64,000 nucleotides of DNA from a virus: the IMG/VR virus record IMGVR_UViG_3300037110_000161, positions 1 through 64,000 of that record; one strand, written 5' to 3'. The notes under the pieces were generated by a model. It was not told the DNA's origin, searched no databases, and worked only from the letters and a program-made list of their open reading frames with translations. The translations under genes and the position numbers were made by a program. Below are positions 44,765 through 53,061 of the stretch, in pieces. Within the stretch, counting starts at the first letter, position 1; every line of letters starts with the position of its first letter.

Positions 44765-45052
44765 CTAGCGCTTCTTCTTCGATTCGCCCTTGGTCGCCTC
44801 GGCCTTCATGTCGGCGACGATGCGGCGGGTCTCGTTGATGATGGCAGTCATGCCCTCGTTCCACGCTTGGGCGTCAAGCAAGCGAAGCGGGCTTGCCAAA
44901 GAGGTGCCGGGAAAGGTGATCCGCACTTCAGAGCCCTTCCCCGACTTGTAGGCGGCAATCTCTGACTTGATTATCAGTGAGGCATTTGCACCCGTGTAGG
45001 GGCGGACCGTCAATCGCACGCCCCAGTCCAGAATCTCGCGTTCGACAGCCAT
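44765..45052 (-). CDS. Unknown small protein (95 aa)
   Basis: The protein has a beta-strand start (REILDWGVRLTVRPYTGANA), a central part with EVRITFPGTSLASPLRLLDA, and a basic tail (ATKGESKKKR). The start lies 2 nt after the upstream stop and GAGGAA precedes it. Not recognised. Confidence 0.75.
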   Translation of the reverse strand: MAVEREILDWGVRLTVRPYTGANASLIIKSEIAAYKSGKGSEVRITFPGTSLASPLRLLDAQAWNEGMTAIINETRRIVADMKAEATKGESKKKR

Positions 45053-45053
45053 G

Positions 45054-45335
45054 TCAGTATTCCTCGGGAAGCAGGATGCACGTTGAAGACCGGTCAGCCT
45101 CGGTTATGATCCAGATTTTCACGCCCGTGTCAAGATGGTAGGCGCTGAGAATCCGGGCACATTGGGCAATGGCGTCGTCATTGGCCCGCCGGTCTTCCAC
45201 GCCCAGGTCGCCCCAGTCGCCGGACACTTGGCGAGCCAGGAATTCCGTCGGCCGCTGCCCGGCTTCCTCGAACTGCGCCAACGCCCCAGGGGTCACCACC
45301 AACTGGCCTAACGCGAACATCGGTCGGTCGCTCAT
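45054..45335 (-). CDS. Conserved mobile-element protein with SGDWGDL motif (93 aa)
   Basis: The pattern LGQLVVTPGALAQFEEAG, ARQVSGDWGDLGVEDRRAND and GVKIWIITEADRSSTCILLP, ending EEY, is one I know as a very widespread small protein of plasmids, integrative elements and phages. Its biochemical role is not established. Complete length. It supports the mobile-element nature of the region. Confidence 0.9.
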   Translation of the reverse strand: MSDRPMFALGQLVVTPGALAQFEEAGQRPTEFLARQVSGDWGDLGVEDRRANDDAIAQCARILSAYHLDTGVKIWIITEADRSSTCILLPEEY

Positions 45336-45357
45336 AGTTAGAGTCCAGCGTTCAAGT

Positions 45358-45876
45358 TCATCGCCGACCTCGCTTCAAGTAGGCCGGATCGAACAGGCGT
45401 TTCAGCAGCGTGCAAGCATAGATCGAGGCATCACGATCCGGCCGGTAGACCACCCAATCCGGCGCGCCGGCCGCTGGGCACCACAGGTAGCGTGGCGGAT
45501 CGGCGGCAGTCCAGGCCATTCCGCGGGCTTCGGCCGCTGACCGCAAGTGGCGCGTCGTGAAGTCCACGATTTCTTGGCTGTTCAGAATTCCGACCCAGAC
45601 GTGGATCTCCGGCAGGTTGCCCAAGGCGACCGATAAGGCGCTTTCTGACGAAGTCGGCGTCCACATGTAGGCAAAATGAGTGTCGATTTGGCCATCGTCT
45701 TCCACACGACGGACGCGCGGCCATTGAAGCGAGCCAGCTTGAATCACCGCCGGCAGCCCGTGCTGACACAAGACCGCAGCCGTGTGGTGGGCGTAATAGA
45801 GGCACTGACCCGGCTGGTCTTCCAGCCGGCCGATCTGCCGCTCGATTTCGGCGATGATTTTGCCTCGTTTTCCCAT
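45358..45876 (-). CDS. Transglutaminase/papain-like fold protein (172 aa)
   Basis: QCLYYAHHTAAVL (Cys at the start of a helix), LPEIHVWVGIL (His) and EIVDFTTRHL (Asp) are spaced like a transglutaminase-type Cys-His-Asp triad. No signal peptide. The stop/start overlap with the upstream gene suggests an operon. The activity is inferred from these motifs only. Confidence 0.75.
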   Translation of the reverse strand: MGKRGKIIAEIERQIGRLEDQPGQCLYYAHHTAAVLCQHGLPAVIQAGSLQWPRVRRVEDDGQIDTHFAYMWTPTSSESALSVALGNLPEIHVWVGILNSQEIVDFTTRHLRSAAEARGMAWTAADPPRYLWCPAAGAPDWVVYRPDRDASIYACTLLKRLFDPAYLKRGRR

Positions 45877-46193
45877 CAGTACACGGCCTCCAAGACGGGA
45901 TGCAGGGGTCGGATGTCGCCGGCCTTGAGCCTGACGTAATTGAAGATCAAGGGCCGGTGCTGACCAGTCGGCAGCCGCTCGACGTAGGGATCATGGCCCC
46001 GCGCCATCCCTTGCCGGCGTTCACGTTCCAGCGTCGGCGTGAGCAGCTTCGGGTCGAAGCCGAACGATTCGACTTCTTCCGGCTCGGTTCCCTGGGCCTG
46101 AACTGCGGCCCAAAGGTCGAGAATGCGGTAGAGCCGGGCCTGCTCTTCGCGCCGGGCCTTGATCCTTGCAAGTGTGTCTTCAGCAGGAGTCAT
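45876..46193 (-). CDS. Unknown small protein (105 aa)
   Basis: A helical N-terminus (ARIKARREEQARLYRILDLW) is followed by ESFGFDPKLLTPTLERERRQ and a more beta C-terminus (HRPLIFNYVRLKAGDIRPLH). It overlaps the following gene by one base. Not recognised. Confidence 0.72.
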   Translation of the reverse strand: MTPAEDTLARIKARREEQARLYRILDLWAAVQAQGTEPEEVESFGFDPKLLTPTLERERRQGMARGHDPYVERLPTGQHRPLIFNYVRLKAGDIRPLHPVLEAVY

Positions 46194-46273
46194 GGTTCAA
46201 TGATGCCGTAGATAAAATGAAGGGCAAACGTGTCGGGCGGGGCTTACACCCGACCGAATCTGCGTGCCTCTCG

Positions 46274-47728
46274 CTATTGGGCTGCCGACACCACGGCACT
46301 TTCGCTTGCCATCTCTACCACCACCCGAAGCAGAAAGTCCTGAAAGTCGCGGCTGGTGTCGGTCGCACCCGTGACCCAATGAGTGACTTCCTCCAAGGCA
46401 GTCTTGAGCACCATCTTCGTGACGCCGCTGGCATGATCCTCGGCGATGTAGACGCCCGTTTCGTCGCAGAAGCCCAACAACCGGCTTCCGCCATTCATCA
46501 CGTCGCGAAAGCACCCGACCGCTGGCTTCGCCTTGTCGTTGGTCATGCTCAGGTTGACGAGCCAGCCCCATACTGTATCGACAGCTTCAACAGCAGCCGG
46601 CGTGGCGGGCAGCTTCTCGCGGCCCTGCTTCTCGTTCTCCGTAAGCACCTGGGCATCGGTCTTGACACCGAAGCGGGCGGCGGCCGTCACGATGTTGTCG
46701 GCCCTGATGGATTTGGCGGCGTAGCCCTTCCTCTCCACAAACTCGACGATCGTGGCGGATGGGCCGCACAGAATCGCATCGCCAGCCACGGCTTGCCACG
46801 CCTGCTGCCAGTTCTTTTGCTGCTCGGGCTGGGGCGTCTCCCACGACGGGCAGATGTAGTGTGGGTCCAACGTGTCCTCGAAGGCCGGCTTCTGGTCCAC
46901 CAGGGCCTTGAACACCGGGACCAACTCCGGGGCGGACGCCTTGCGGTACAACTTGGCGATCGCCGCCTTGATGGTGTAATCGCTGCTGTTGCGGCATTCG
47001 TCGATTTGCAATTCGGCCTGTTTGAAGTTGTAGTCATAGACCGAATCGTCGGTCGCTTCTTCGATCTCGCGGACCCAGACGCCGGCCCGGTAGATCACGG
47101 CGGTCTTCTTGCCGTTGAGGTTCCGGGTCGCCTTGGGCAGGAACGACTGCTTGACTTGCTCGGGGCGACCGGAAAAATGCAGGAACCGTTTGGGCAACTC
47201 GTCCAAATACCGCCGAACTTCCTCGTTCAGCTCCACGTACACGCGGGTGTAGCCGTCCTTCGCCTTGACCTTCTCGTCTTCGACTGGCATAACGCACAGC
47301 CGTGCATCCGAAAGCGCCGGAATGAACTCGCCGTTCTCTTCGCGGAGCGTGCGGTCGATGGCGTTGCTAATGAACTCGCGCATCGCCATGCCCAGGTCGG
47401 TCCAGTCGATCGCGCCGAAGTCGAGCACCCAACCCAGATCGATGGTCCGAGTGGACGTGCCGCCCAATTTGCACATGACCCGCTTGACCAGCTTGCGAGT
47501 CAGGCCGTCGTCGATCTCGTCGTCACGGGTCTGGAAGTCCAGGCGGGTTTTGCCACAGTAAACGATAACCTTGAGCCCGGCCCGCAAGAGCACGTTAATC
47601 GCGTGCTTGTTGCCGCTGCCAAACTGGCCGATCGCGCCTTCCACGCCGCAATCGCGGGTCGTGCTGACGCCAAGCAAAGTGAAGCCTTCCACGGGAGCCA
47701 CGCCGGGATTCTGGACGAGAAGAAACAT
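46274..47728 (-). CDS. GHKL-type ATPase-like protein with motifs in unusual order (484 aa)
   Basis: ATG 47728 with GAGGT upstream. GQFGSGNKHAIN (residues 34-45) resembles a glycine-rich G2 lid, and REFISNAID (117-125) resembles the N box of GHKL ATPases (Glu-x3-Asn-x2-Asp). In GHKL proteins the N box normally comes first, so the order would be permuted. The C-terminal region contains LEEVTHWVTGATDTS, an acidic-His helix. I read it as a phage ATP-binding protein with low certainty; the remainder is not recognised. Confidence 0.7.
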   Translation of the reverse strand: MFLLVQNPGVAPVEGFTLLGVSTTRDCGVEGAIGQFGSGNKHAINVLLRAGLKVIVYCGKTRLDFQTRDDEIDDGLTRKLVKRVMCKLGGTSTRTIDLGWVLDFGAIDWTDLGMAMREFISNAIDRTLREENGEFIPALSDARLCVMPVEDEKVKAKDGYTRVYVELNEEVRRYLDELPKRFLHFSGRPEQVKQSFLPKATRNLNGKKTAVIYRAGVWVREIEEATDDSVYDYNFKQAELQIDECRNSSDYTIKAAIAKLYRKASAPELVPVFKALVDQKPAFEDTLDPHYICPSWETPQPEQQKNWQQAWQAVAGDAILCGPSATIVEFVERKGYAAKSIRADNIVTAAARFGVKTDAQVLTENEKQGREKLPATPAAVEAVDTVWGWLVNLSMTNDKAKPAVGCFRDVMNGGSRLLGFCDETGVYIAEDHASGVTKMVLKTALEEVTHWVTGATDTSRDFQDFLLRVVVEMASESAVVSAAQ

Positions 47729-47809
47729 GGGTTGTACCTCAAAGATGTAACGTCATGGATTGAATTTGCCCGGATGGCGGCAGCCGCCAGTTCCGATTTT
47801 CGGCCGCGG

Positions 47810-47989
47810 TCAGTCGGTCTTGTCGCGAGTCCTTTCCAATTGCTGACCCTGCTCGGTCAGTTGGCCTTCGAGTTGCTCAACTGTTCCTTCCAATTCCTTG
47901 ATGCGTTTGATGGCGATGCCCAGGACTTCGGATTCCCGGCCACCGACGATGCCCAACACGCCACGCAGTTTGTCGAGATTGCTGCTCAT
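47810..47989 (-). CDS. Small coiled-coil protein (59 aa)
   Basis: ATG 47989 with GGAG upstream overlaps the stop of the 44-aa gene before it (ATGA). The sequence is MSSNLDKLRGVLGIVG followed by a heptad-type helix (KRIKELEGTVEQLEGQLTEQ). Probably a small oligomer; function unknown. Confidence 0.6.
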   Translation of the reverse strand: MSSNLDKLRGVLGIVGGRESEVLGIAIKRIKELEGTVEQLEGQLTEQGQQLERTRDKTD

Positions 47990-48120
47990 TGGCTTTCTCC
48001 ATTGCCGTTGCCCAGGTACTCGACCACAGATTGCCACCACCGGGATACCGTGCTCAACTGCTCGCGTCCCGTATCGCGCCGGCCGAAGGTCTTGGCGCTG
48101 GTCAACTCGGTGCCGTTCAT
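47986..48120 (-). CDS. Very small unknown protein (44 aa)
   Basis: The frame MNGTELTSAKTFGRRDTGRE to a TGA is joined by 4-nt overlaps to both neighbours: the protease stop (ATGA at 48117-48120) and the coiled-coil start (ATGA at 47986-47989). The double coupling is the main evidence. SRWWQSVVEYLGN is a possible amphipathic helix. Confidence 0.5.
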   Translation of the reverse strand: MNGTELTSAKTFGRRDTGREQLSTVSRWWQSVVEYLGNGNGESQ

Positions 48121-48713
48121 TCGTCGCCCCCTTCTTCACTGCCCTCTTCCTCCACCATTTCGCCACCGCAGCCGCAGGTCGGCAGGCCGGCTTCGTCCAA
48201 CCACTTGCGGGTCATGCGCACCACGCAACCGCACTGTTGGCACGTGACTTTGAGCATCCGCGTGGTCTGCGTCTTCGGCCGGTTGCTGGCCACCAGGCGG
48301 GCGTGTGGGTAGTCGCCAAGCTGTTCGATTAGTTCTTTGAGCCGGGTCTGCAACGCCTCGCCCGCGACCGTGGCCGTCATTTTGCCCTCCAGCCCAATGG
48401 CCTTGGCGACTCGCCGGAACGGCCCACGGTGTTTGCAGTCGATCCCCACGGCCGTATGAACCAACTCGTGAACCAGGGTGGCGGTGACTTCGATGCTCTC
48501 CTTGAGCAGCGGGGAAATAAAGACCTGGAACGACTTGTCTTCGCTGCTCTCGACGCCCCAGCACTCGCCGATGCGGCGGGCCTTGTTCGCCAAGGCGGAC
48601 TTCGAAGGAAAACCGCACGAAACGCGAATCTTCTCGGGCAGGGGCGCCCCGATCTGCTCGAAATCGGGTCGGAGCAAGTCGATCATCTGTTGCAGCCAGT
48701 CTTCGCGGATCAC
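48117..48713 (-). CDS. SprT-like zinc metalloprotease (198 aa)
   Basis: GTG at 48713 follows TTGGAGA; an ATG at 48764 without a ribosome site is the alternative. The active-site helix TATLVHELVHTAVGIDCKHR carries HExxH, and GPFRRVAKAIGL follows as in SprT/Spartan proteins. The C-terminus has a zinc ribbon (VTCQQCGCVVRM and LPTCGCGG). SprT proteins digest proteins linked to DNA. An acidic tail ends the protein. The phage version may clear protein blocks or host factors; that is inferred. Confidence 0.88.
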   Translation of the reverse strand: MIREDWLQQMIDLLRPDFEQIGAPLPEKIRVSCGFPSKSALANKARRIGECWGVESSEDKSFQVFISPLLKESIEVTATLVHELVHTAVGIDCKHRGPFRRVAKAIGLEGKMTATVAGEALQTRLKELIEQLGDYPHARLVASNRPKTQTTRMLKVTCQQCGCVVRMTRKWLDEAGLPTCGCGGEMVEEEGSEEGGDE

Positions 48714-48779
48714 GGGTGCGTCTCCAAGAGTTGTGTAAACGTTGGCTATAGTGTAGCCATGCATCGAAATGGGTGCATG

Positions 48780-49529
48780 TCAATGTGCCGGCAAAGCACC
48801 TTCCAGGGTGCGAAAGCGATTGATCCTACCCAAACACTCGGATGCGTGACGCTGGAACAGTCGCCATACAGCCGGTTTGGTGTAAGCCTTGCCATCGCGG
48901 GTGAAGTGGCCGTTTTCGTTGAGCCACTGGGCGATCTCGTCCAGCGTGCGTCCGTCGGCCCGCAGTTCCTTTATCGTCGGGACCAGGTGGGCGTACTTCC
49001 TGTCGGTTTCGGCGCGACGTTTCGCGGCCGACCGCTGCGTCGCCTTCCTGAACCCTCGCAGGTGCTCGCGGCCCTGCCACGCACCCTCGCGGGCCGAGCC
49101 CAGCTTGACGCCACGGGCCCTGGCGGCGGCCAGGGCCTTTCTCGTCCGCTCGCCGATAAGTCGCGCCTCCTCTTGGGCCACGGCAGCCAAGATGTGTAGC
49201 GTCAGGGTGTTGGCCCCCTTGCAATCGCAGCATACGAAGTCCACCTTCGACTCCATCAAGGCTGCCGTGAAGGCGACGTTGCGGGCAAGCCGATCCAGTT
49301 TGGCGACCACCAGCGTGGCGTTGGAGAGCTTCGCATGGGCGAGGGCCTTCGCCAGCTCCGGTCGATCGGGGGTCGTTCCTGTCTCGATTTCGGTGTAGTG
49401 GGCGATCTCGCTGCCACCCGACTCAGCAATCAGCTTCAAGACATCCATTTGTTGGGCCTCAAGACCCAAGCCCGACCTGCCCTGACGCTTGGTGCTGACG
49501 CGGTAGTACGGAATGAAGCGTGCGGTCAT
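48780..49529 (-). CDS. Serine recombinase/resolvase (249 aa)
   Basis: The catalytic domain begins FIPYYRVSTKRQGRSGLGLE with the Ser nucleophile and the usual Tyr-x-Arg-Val-Ser. KLDRLARNVAFTAALMES carries the conserved Arg pair, and EEARLIGERTRKALAAARAR the E-helix. The C-terminal part (LDEIAQWLNENGHFTRDGKA) is a helix-turn-helix of the type found in small recombinases of mobile elements. It is paralogous to the gene at 51099. It may resolve dimers or invert DNA; a structured inverted repeat lies upstream (49982-50048). Confidence 0.92.
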   Translation of the reverse strand: MTARFIPYYRVSTKRQGRSGLGLEAQQMDVLKLIAESGGSEIAHYTEIETGTTPDRPELAKALAHAKLSNATLVVAKLDRLARNVAFTAALMESKVDFVCCDCKGANTLTLHILAAVAQEEARLIGERTRKALAAARARGVKLGSAREGAWQGREHLRGFRKATQRSAAKRRAETDRKYAHLVPTIKELRADGRTLDEIAQWLNENGHFTRDGKAYTKPAVWRLFQRHASECLGRINRFRTLEGALPAH

Positions 49530-50113
49530 CGTGGTGTGTCCTTCTAGTATTATCATACCACGAAATGGCTGAATGTCAAATCGCCAAACGAGATTTTCGG
49601 AGTGGCGGGGACGGCTTTTCAGCAAGGCGCGACATCCACGAACGTCGAGATGGCATTCCGGGGCGCCATCCCACGCCTCACGATCCAAGCGGGGGCACCC
49701 AGCGAGGAACACCAGCGCGGTGGCCCAACCTATCGTCATGCGGAGCTGGGTGCGCGAGGCTTGTGCGGCCCGGTGAACGTTTTCCTACCGGAGGGCCAAT
49801 CCAGTCGCTGCTCGGCTCTCCGTTTCCGGACCGATGCTCGCCGCAACCCTTGTGGCCCTTGTGCCGGGGTTTGCACCGGGGGGTGGGATGAGGTAGGATT
49901 GAATCGACAATTTGAAATTGACGCGCAAGCGTCGAGTCACTGCTTCCCAACGAACGACCAACCTGGGCTTCCGAGCCCTTGAACGTGAAGGCAGTGCTTG
50001 ACCGCGCTTCCCCGAAAGGGGGAGCGTCGGCCGGCACTGTTTCACGTTGCCCCTTGGTCGGGGCGTTGGGAGCAGTCTGGTTTGACGCTCCCCTGTCTTT
50101 TTTCGGGGCCTGC
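49530..50113. other. Non-coding gap upstream of serine recombinase
   Basis: No frame here has convincing coding character. The stretch contains an A/T-rich patch just before the recombinase and the large inverted repeat listed separately; a resolution or crossover site would be expected here. Confidence 0.5.
49982..50048. repeat. Structured inverted repeat (possible res/crossover site or RNA)
   Basis: AACGTGAAGGCAGTGC (49982-49997) pairs with GCACTGTTTCACGTT (50034-50048) with one bulge or mismatch. Inside lies a second imperfect pair, GCTTCCCC and GGGGGAGC. The nested form could be a recombinase site or a folded RNA. Confidence 0.5.
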
Positions 50114-50254
50114 ATGACCGCACGCGATCGTCTTGCTCAACAGTTCGACGAATTACGCGATAGGGTTCGCGCTCTGTCCACAGTCATGAGCTGGCCCGGT
50201 CTGCCACAGGTGGGCCTTGTTGCCGACATCGATCTCACAGGTGCATCATGTTGA
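50114..50254 (+). CDS. Very small unknown protein (46 aa)
   Basis: The sequence begins MTARDRLAQQFDELRDRVRA and continues to a TGA that overlaps the start of the next gene by 7 nt. An amphipathic helix is likely. Coupling to two more plus-strand genes supports it. Confidence 0.5.
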   Translation: MTARDRLAQQFDELRDRVRALSTVMSWPGLPQVGLVADIDLTGASC

Positions 50255-50460
50255 TCGCGGAAATGCGGTGTCGGCTGCGATGCCTCGGCTGGAAGCCCCT
50301 GGACGACGCGCAGCAAGCCTACGATGGTAGCTGGTGGTTGAGTGCCCAGAGTTGTGGGCACACCATCGTCGCCCTTGCTGACAGCCGCTCAGAAACCTGG
50401 TCACTTGCCTGCTCGATGGCGATGAAGCTTACACGCAACGGCCTGGTGAACCCTCTATGA
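50248..50460 (+). CDS. Small unknown protein (70 aa)
   Basis: The frame MLIAEMRCRLRCLGWKPLDD with GSWWLSAQSCGHTIVALADS reads like a small folded domain. Its stop overlaps the next start (ATGA). Function unknown. Confidence 0.58.
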   Translation: MLIAEMRCRLRCLGWKPLDDAQQAYDGSWWLSAQSCGHTIVALADSRSETWSLACSMAMKLTRNGLVNPL

Positions 50461-50708
50461 CCCACCCAATCGCAACAGGCATAAAAATAGACGACCTGCG
50501 CCAGCTTGTCGCGCGGAAGACCGAGGCCGTCAAGCGGCTCGAATCGCAATTGGAGACCGAGGATGCGGAATTAGTCGAACTAGAGCGGCAACTTGAAACG
50601 CTTGAAGATGAACACGAGGTGAGCCCGGATGAAACCAAGAGGCCGGAACCCGCAATCAGACCTGCGGATAGCCGTACTTCCAGCGAAAGGCGGGATCGGC
50701 TCGTTTGA
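50457..50708 (+). CDS. Small coiled-coil protein (83 aa)
   Basis: ATG overlaps the previous stop. Residues 10-55 form a heptad helix (EAVKRLESQLETEDAELVEL). The last 17 codons overlap the convergent minus-strand gene at 50656, so the end is less certain. Third gene of a short plus-strand cluster. Confidence 0.6.
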   Translation: MTHPIATGIKIDDLRQLVARKTEAVKRLESQLETEDAELVELERQLETLEDEHEVSPDETKRPEPAIRPADSRTSSERRDRLV

Positions 50709-51102
50709 TCGCCAAGGCCGTGAACACGGCGTTGGACTCTTCGCAGCCAGCCAGGGCGCGCTTCCACTCGTTGACCATGTATCGGGTCACGCCCCAGAAG
50801 TGTGCTACGGCCACCTCGTCTTCTTCTGCCACGGCGCGGACCAGGCCGGCGAACAGAATCGGCATGAGGCCCTTGTGCCGGCCACGCTTGCAGTGGAAGC
50901 CCGGCCAGGGAATCGGCGCCTCAGTCATGCCTTCCACCGTGACATCCCCGTAATACTCGTCGTGGACCGTCGAACCGACCTTGACGCTCGGCGGCATGTA
51001 CGGGCCGGCACGGAACGGATACCCGTTGGCCAGCGGATATTCGACGGCCGTCGGCTGCTCGCCGCTGTCGCGGGGCTTCGCCCTTTGTTTTGCAGCCGTC
51101 AC
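50656..51102 (-). CDS. Conserved mobile-element protein with HTH-like C-terminus (148 aa)
   Basis: GTG at 51102 overlaps the recombinase stop (GTGA) and follows GGAGAAG. The central part has VGSTVHDEYYGDVTVEGMTE and PWPGFHCKRGRHKGLMPILF; the C-terminal part (VAHFWGVTRYMVNEWKRALA) looks like a helix-turn-helix that contacts DNA. Coupling to a serine recombinase suggests an accessory or regulatory role. Confidence 0.78.
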   Translation of the reverse strand: MTAAKQRAKPRDSGEQPTAVEYPLANGYPFRAGPYMPPSVKVGSTVHDEYYGDVTVEGMTEAPIPWPGFHCKRGRHKGLMPILFAGLVRAVAEEDEVAVAHFWGVTRYMVNEWKRALAGCEESNAVFTALAIKRADPAFRWKYGYPQV

Positions 51103-51833
51103 GCCGTCTTCTCCATGCACGGGATGATTTGCGGCTTGCCGCCGCGATCCTTGACTTTGCCCAGAAAACCGTCACCGAGGTAGCGTTTCAGCAACCGCCA
51201 CACCGACACCTGATTGAATGGATGGCCAGCCGTAGTCGTATGCCCATTGTTGTTCAACCATTCGGCGATCTCGTCCATCGTCTTGCCGGCTTCCCGCATT
51301 TCCTTCAAGGTCGGCATGATGAAGCGGTAAGTCTCTTCGGTGCGCTGCCGCCGCAACTTTGCCGACTGGGCGATCGCTTTCTTCGTCCCCCGCAAGTGCT
51401 CCCGACCTTCCCAATGGCCAGGCCGTGCCGACCCCAGCTTGATTCCCTTCCTCTTGACGGCCTCGGCCAGGGTCCGCTTCGTCCGCTCGCTGATCCGCCG
51501 CGACTCCTCCTCGGCCGAGGCGACCAGGATGTGGACCGTGAACTTGTTGCACTGCTCGTTATCGAGACACGCGAAGTCCACGCGACTCTCAAGCAAGATC
51601 GCGAGAAACCTGGCGTTTCGCCCAAGGCGGCCGAGTTTCGCGATGACCAGGACCGCCTCGTCGCGGCGGCACTGCTCAAGGGCTTCCACCAATCGGGGCC
51701 ACTGCCGCTTTCCTTCCACGAATTCGGCGATCAACGCGCCGTTGTTGAACTTGACGAACTCCGCCACAGCCGAGCGGTCGGTCTGCCGATAGTGGTAAGA
51801 GACATACTTGACTTTTGTCGTATGGATATTCAT
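51099..51833 (-). CDS. Serine recombinase paralogue lacking the catalytic serine (244 aa)
   Basis: ATG 51833. The fold and C-terminal helix-turn-helix (MDEIAEWLNNNGHTTTAGHP) closely follow the gene at 48780, with shared blocks such as KLGSARPGHWEGREHLRG. At the active site the usual YRVST is YRQTD, so the Ser is replaced by Thr, and LDRLARN is LGRLGRN. The reaction centre is therefore altered and the enzyme may be inactive in strand exchange, acting as DNA-binding partner or regulator. Coupled by GTGA to the next gene. Confidence 0.88.
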   Translation of the reverse strand: MNIHTTKVKYVSYHYRQTDRSAVAEFVKFNNGALIAEFVEGKRQWPRLVEALEQCRRDEAVLVIAKLGRLGRNARFLAILLESRVDFACLDNEQCNKFTVHILVASAEEESRRISERTKRTLAEAVKRKGIKLGSARPGHWEGREHLRGTKKAIAQSAKLRRQRTEETYRFIMPTLKEMREAGKTMDEIAEWLNNNGHTTTAGHPFNQVSVWRLLKRYLGDGFLGKVKDRGGKPQIIPCMEKTA

Positions 51834-51896
51834 AATCAACCCCGCTTTATTTCTGGCCTGTAGCGCAAGCTTACACCACCTCCAAGGGAAAGTCAA

Positions 51897-52316
51897 ATGG
51901 ACGCAAATGTGGTCACGCCGATGCTGACGCTTTTCCGTTCCGACGAACCTTCCTATCAACCGCTTCATCCCTCAAAATCGCTTCAACCCGAAGACGGCGA
52001 TCCGCAGGCGTCGCTGGAAAACTTGAAGCAGCTCGGACTGGTGATTCAGGAGATCTGGGCGCGGAAGGGACTCTCCCGAATCTTGATCCAGTTCGCCACG
52101 GGCGAACAATACGTTGCGCTCGGCTTGCGGAACCCGGCGGCTTTGGCTTTTCTCGCCTCGAACGCCGGCTTCGGCGACTACCACGAACTGGAATCGTTCT
52201 ACGCCCGCCTGCCGGCCGACTATGACGGCAAGCTGCCCGCCGTGACGGATCGCCACGGCATGCTGCCGCCGAAAGAGTACGACGACGCAATCCCCGCACC
52301 CGCAGGCGACCGGTAA
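51897..52316 (+). CDS. Unknown protein (139 aa)
   Basis: Divergent from the recombinase gene with a 63-nt gap. ATG at 51897 follows AAGGGAAAG. The middle part looks folded (LKQLGLVIQEIWARKGLSRI, then EQYVALGLRNPAALAFLASN). The ends are low complexity. Not recognised. Confidence 0.65.
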   Translation: MDANVVTPMLTLFRSDEPSYQPLHPSKSLQPEDGDPQASLENLKQLGLVIQEIWARKGLSRILIQFATGEQYVALGLRNPAALAFLASNAGFGDYHELESFYARLPADYDGKLPAVTDRHGMLPPKEYDDAIPAPAGDR

Positions 52317-52986
52317 CGGCCGGCCTCACCACCCCTCCTTTGTTCTTGGAGGACGGGTGAGTGATGCGTCACCATCAGTCACCCGCCCGTGGACGCCGCA
52401 ATACTGCAATAAGCCTCTCGCGGGCAAGCGGTTGTGACGCCAGTGGCCTGCGGGTCATGGTGACTGGTGACTCATGGTGAGCCTTTTTTCCCATTACCAC
52501 TCTATGTATATGTGTTACTACTTCTGATCTATGTTTCTTAACAACGATTGGGGAAAAAGGGACACCAAACGAGGAGAAAACGCAGGTTTCTGGCAGCAAC
52601 TCGTTGTCGAGCAATGGGTTAGTTTGGTGACTCATTTGCCTGGGCGGGTGACGCTTTCAGCCACGATGTTTCGATCGCTCTTACCGCCTCCCTCGCCCTC
52701 GTCCCGCGTGTAAACACACGTTGTCCGTCCGCGCTCGTCCCCTCCAGTAGCCGGCATGAGTTTTCGGCCGGCTTTCGACAGGCCCTAATCGGGCCGTCTG
52801 TTTACAGTGCCGCGTCAGACCTCCCTTTGTGCGTGCGAGCACAGTCAGAGGAGCAAGCCCGCGCGCTCGCCGTTCCGATTGTGTCGGTTTTCCCAAATAG
52901 ACTGACCCTCCACCACCCTTACTGGGGGAAGTGTCCGCGGGCAAGGCCGGCCACATCGCTACGACCCCTACAATCGCAACGGTTGC

Positions 52987-53014
52987 GTTTGCTTGAACGG
53001 TGGTTCAAGCAAAC
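52987..53014. repeat. Perfect 12-bp inverted repeat
   Basis: GTTTGCTTGAAC and GTTCAAGCAAAC are separated by 4 nt. There is no U-tract on either side, so it is more likely a protein-binding site or replication element than a terminator. Confidence 0.65.
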
Positions 53015-53036
53015 CGAACTAGGGCAAGGCAACGGC

Positions 53037-53061
53037 CCGCGGGTCCGCTCACCCGGCCGCG
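53037..53061. repeat. GC-rich repeat flanking the plus-strand operon (copy 1)
   Basis: The 25 bp from CCGCGGG to GGCCGCG are identical to 55907-55931, with similar sequence extending about 16 bp further left in both places. Confidence 0.75.

Noticed and set aside
48721-48800. TTGACA on the minus strand as promoter of the SprT-like gene
   Set aside because: No suitable -10 box at 16-18 nt; the nearest TACACT is 22 nt away.
49573-50123. Plus- and minus-strand frames of 60-145 aa in the gap before the recombinase
   Set aside because: Composition is dominated by Arg, Pro and Gly, without ribosome sites or recognisable blocks.
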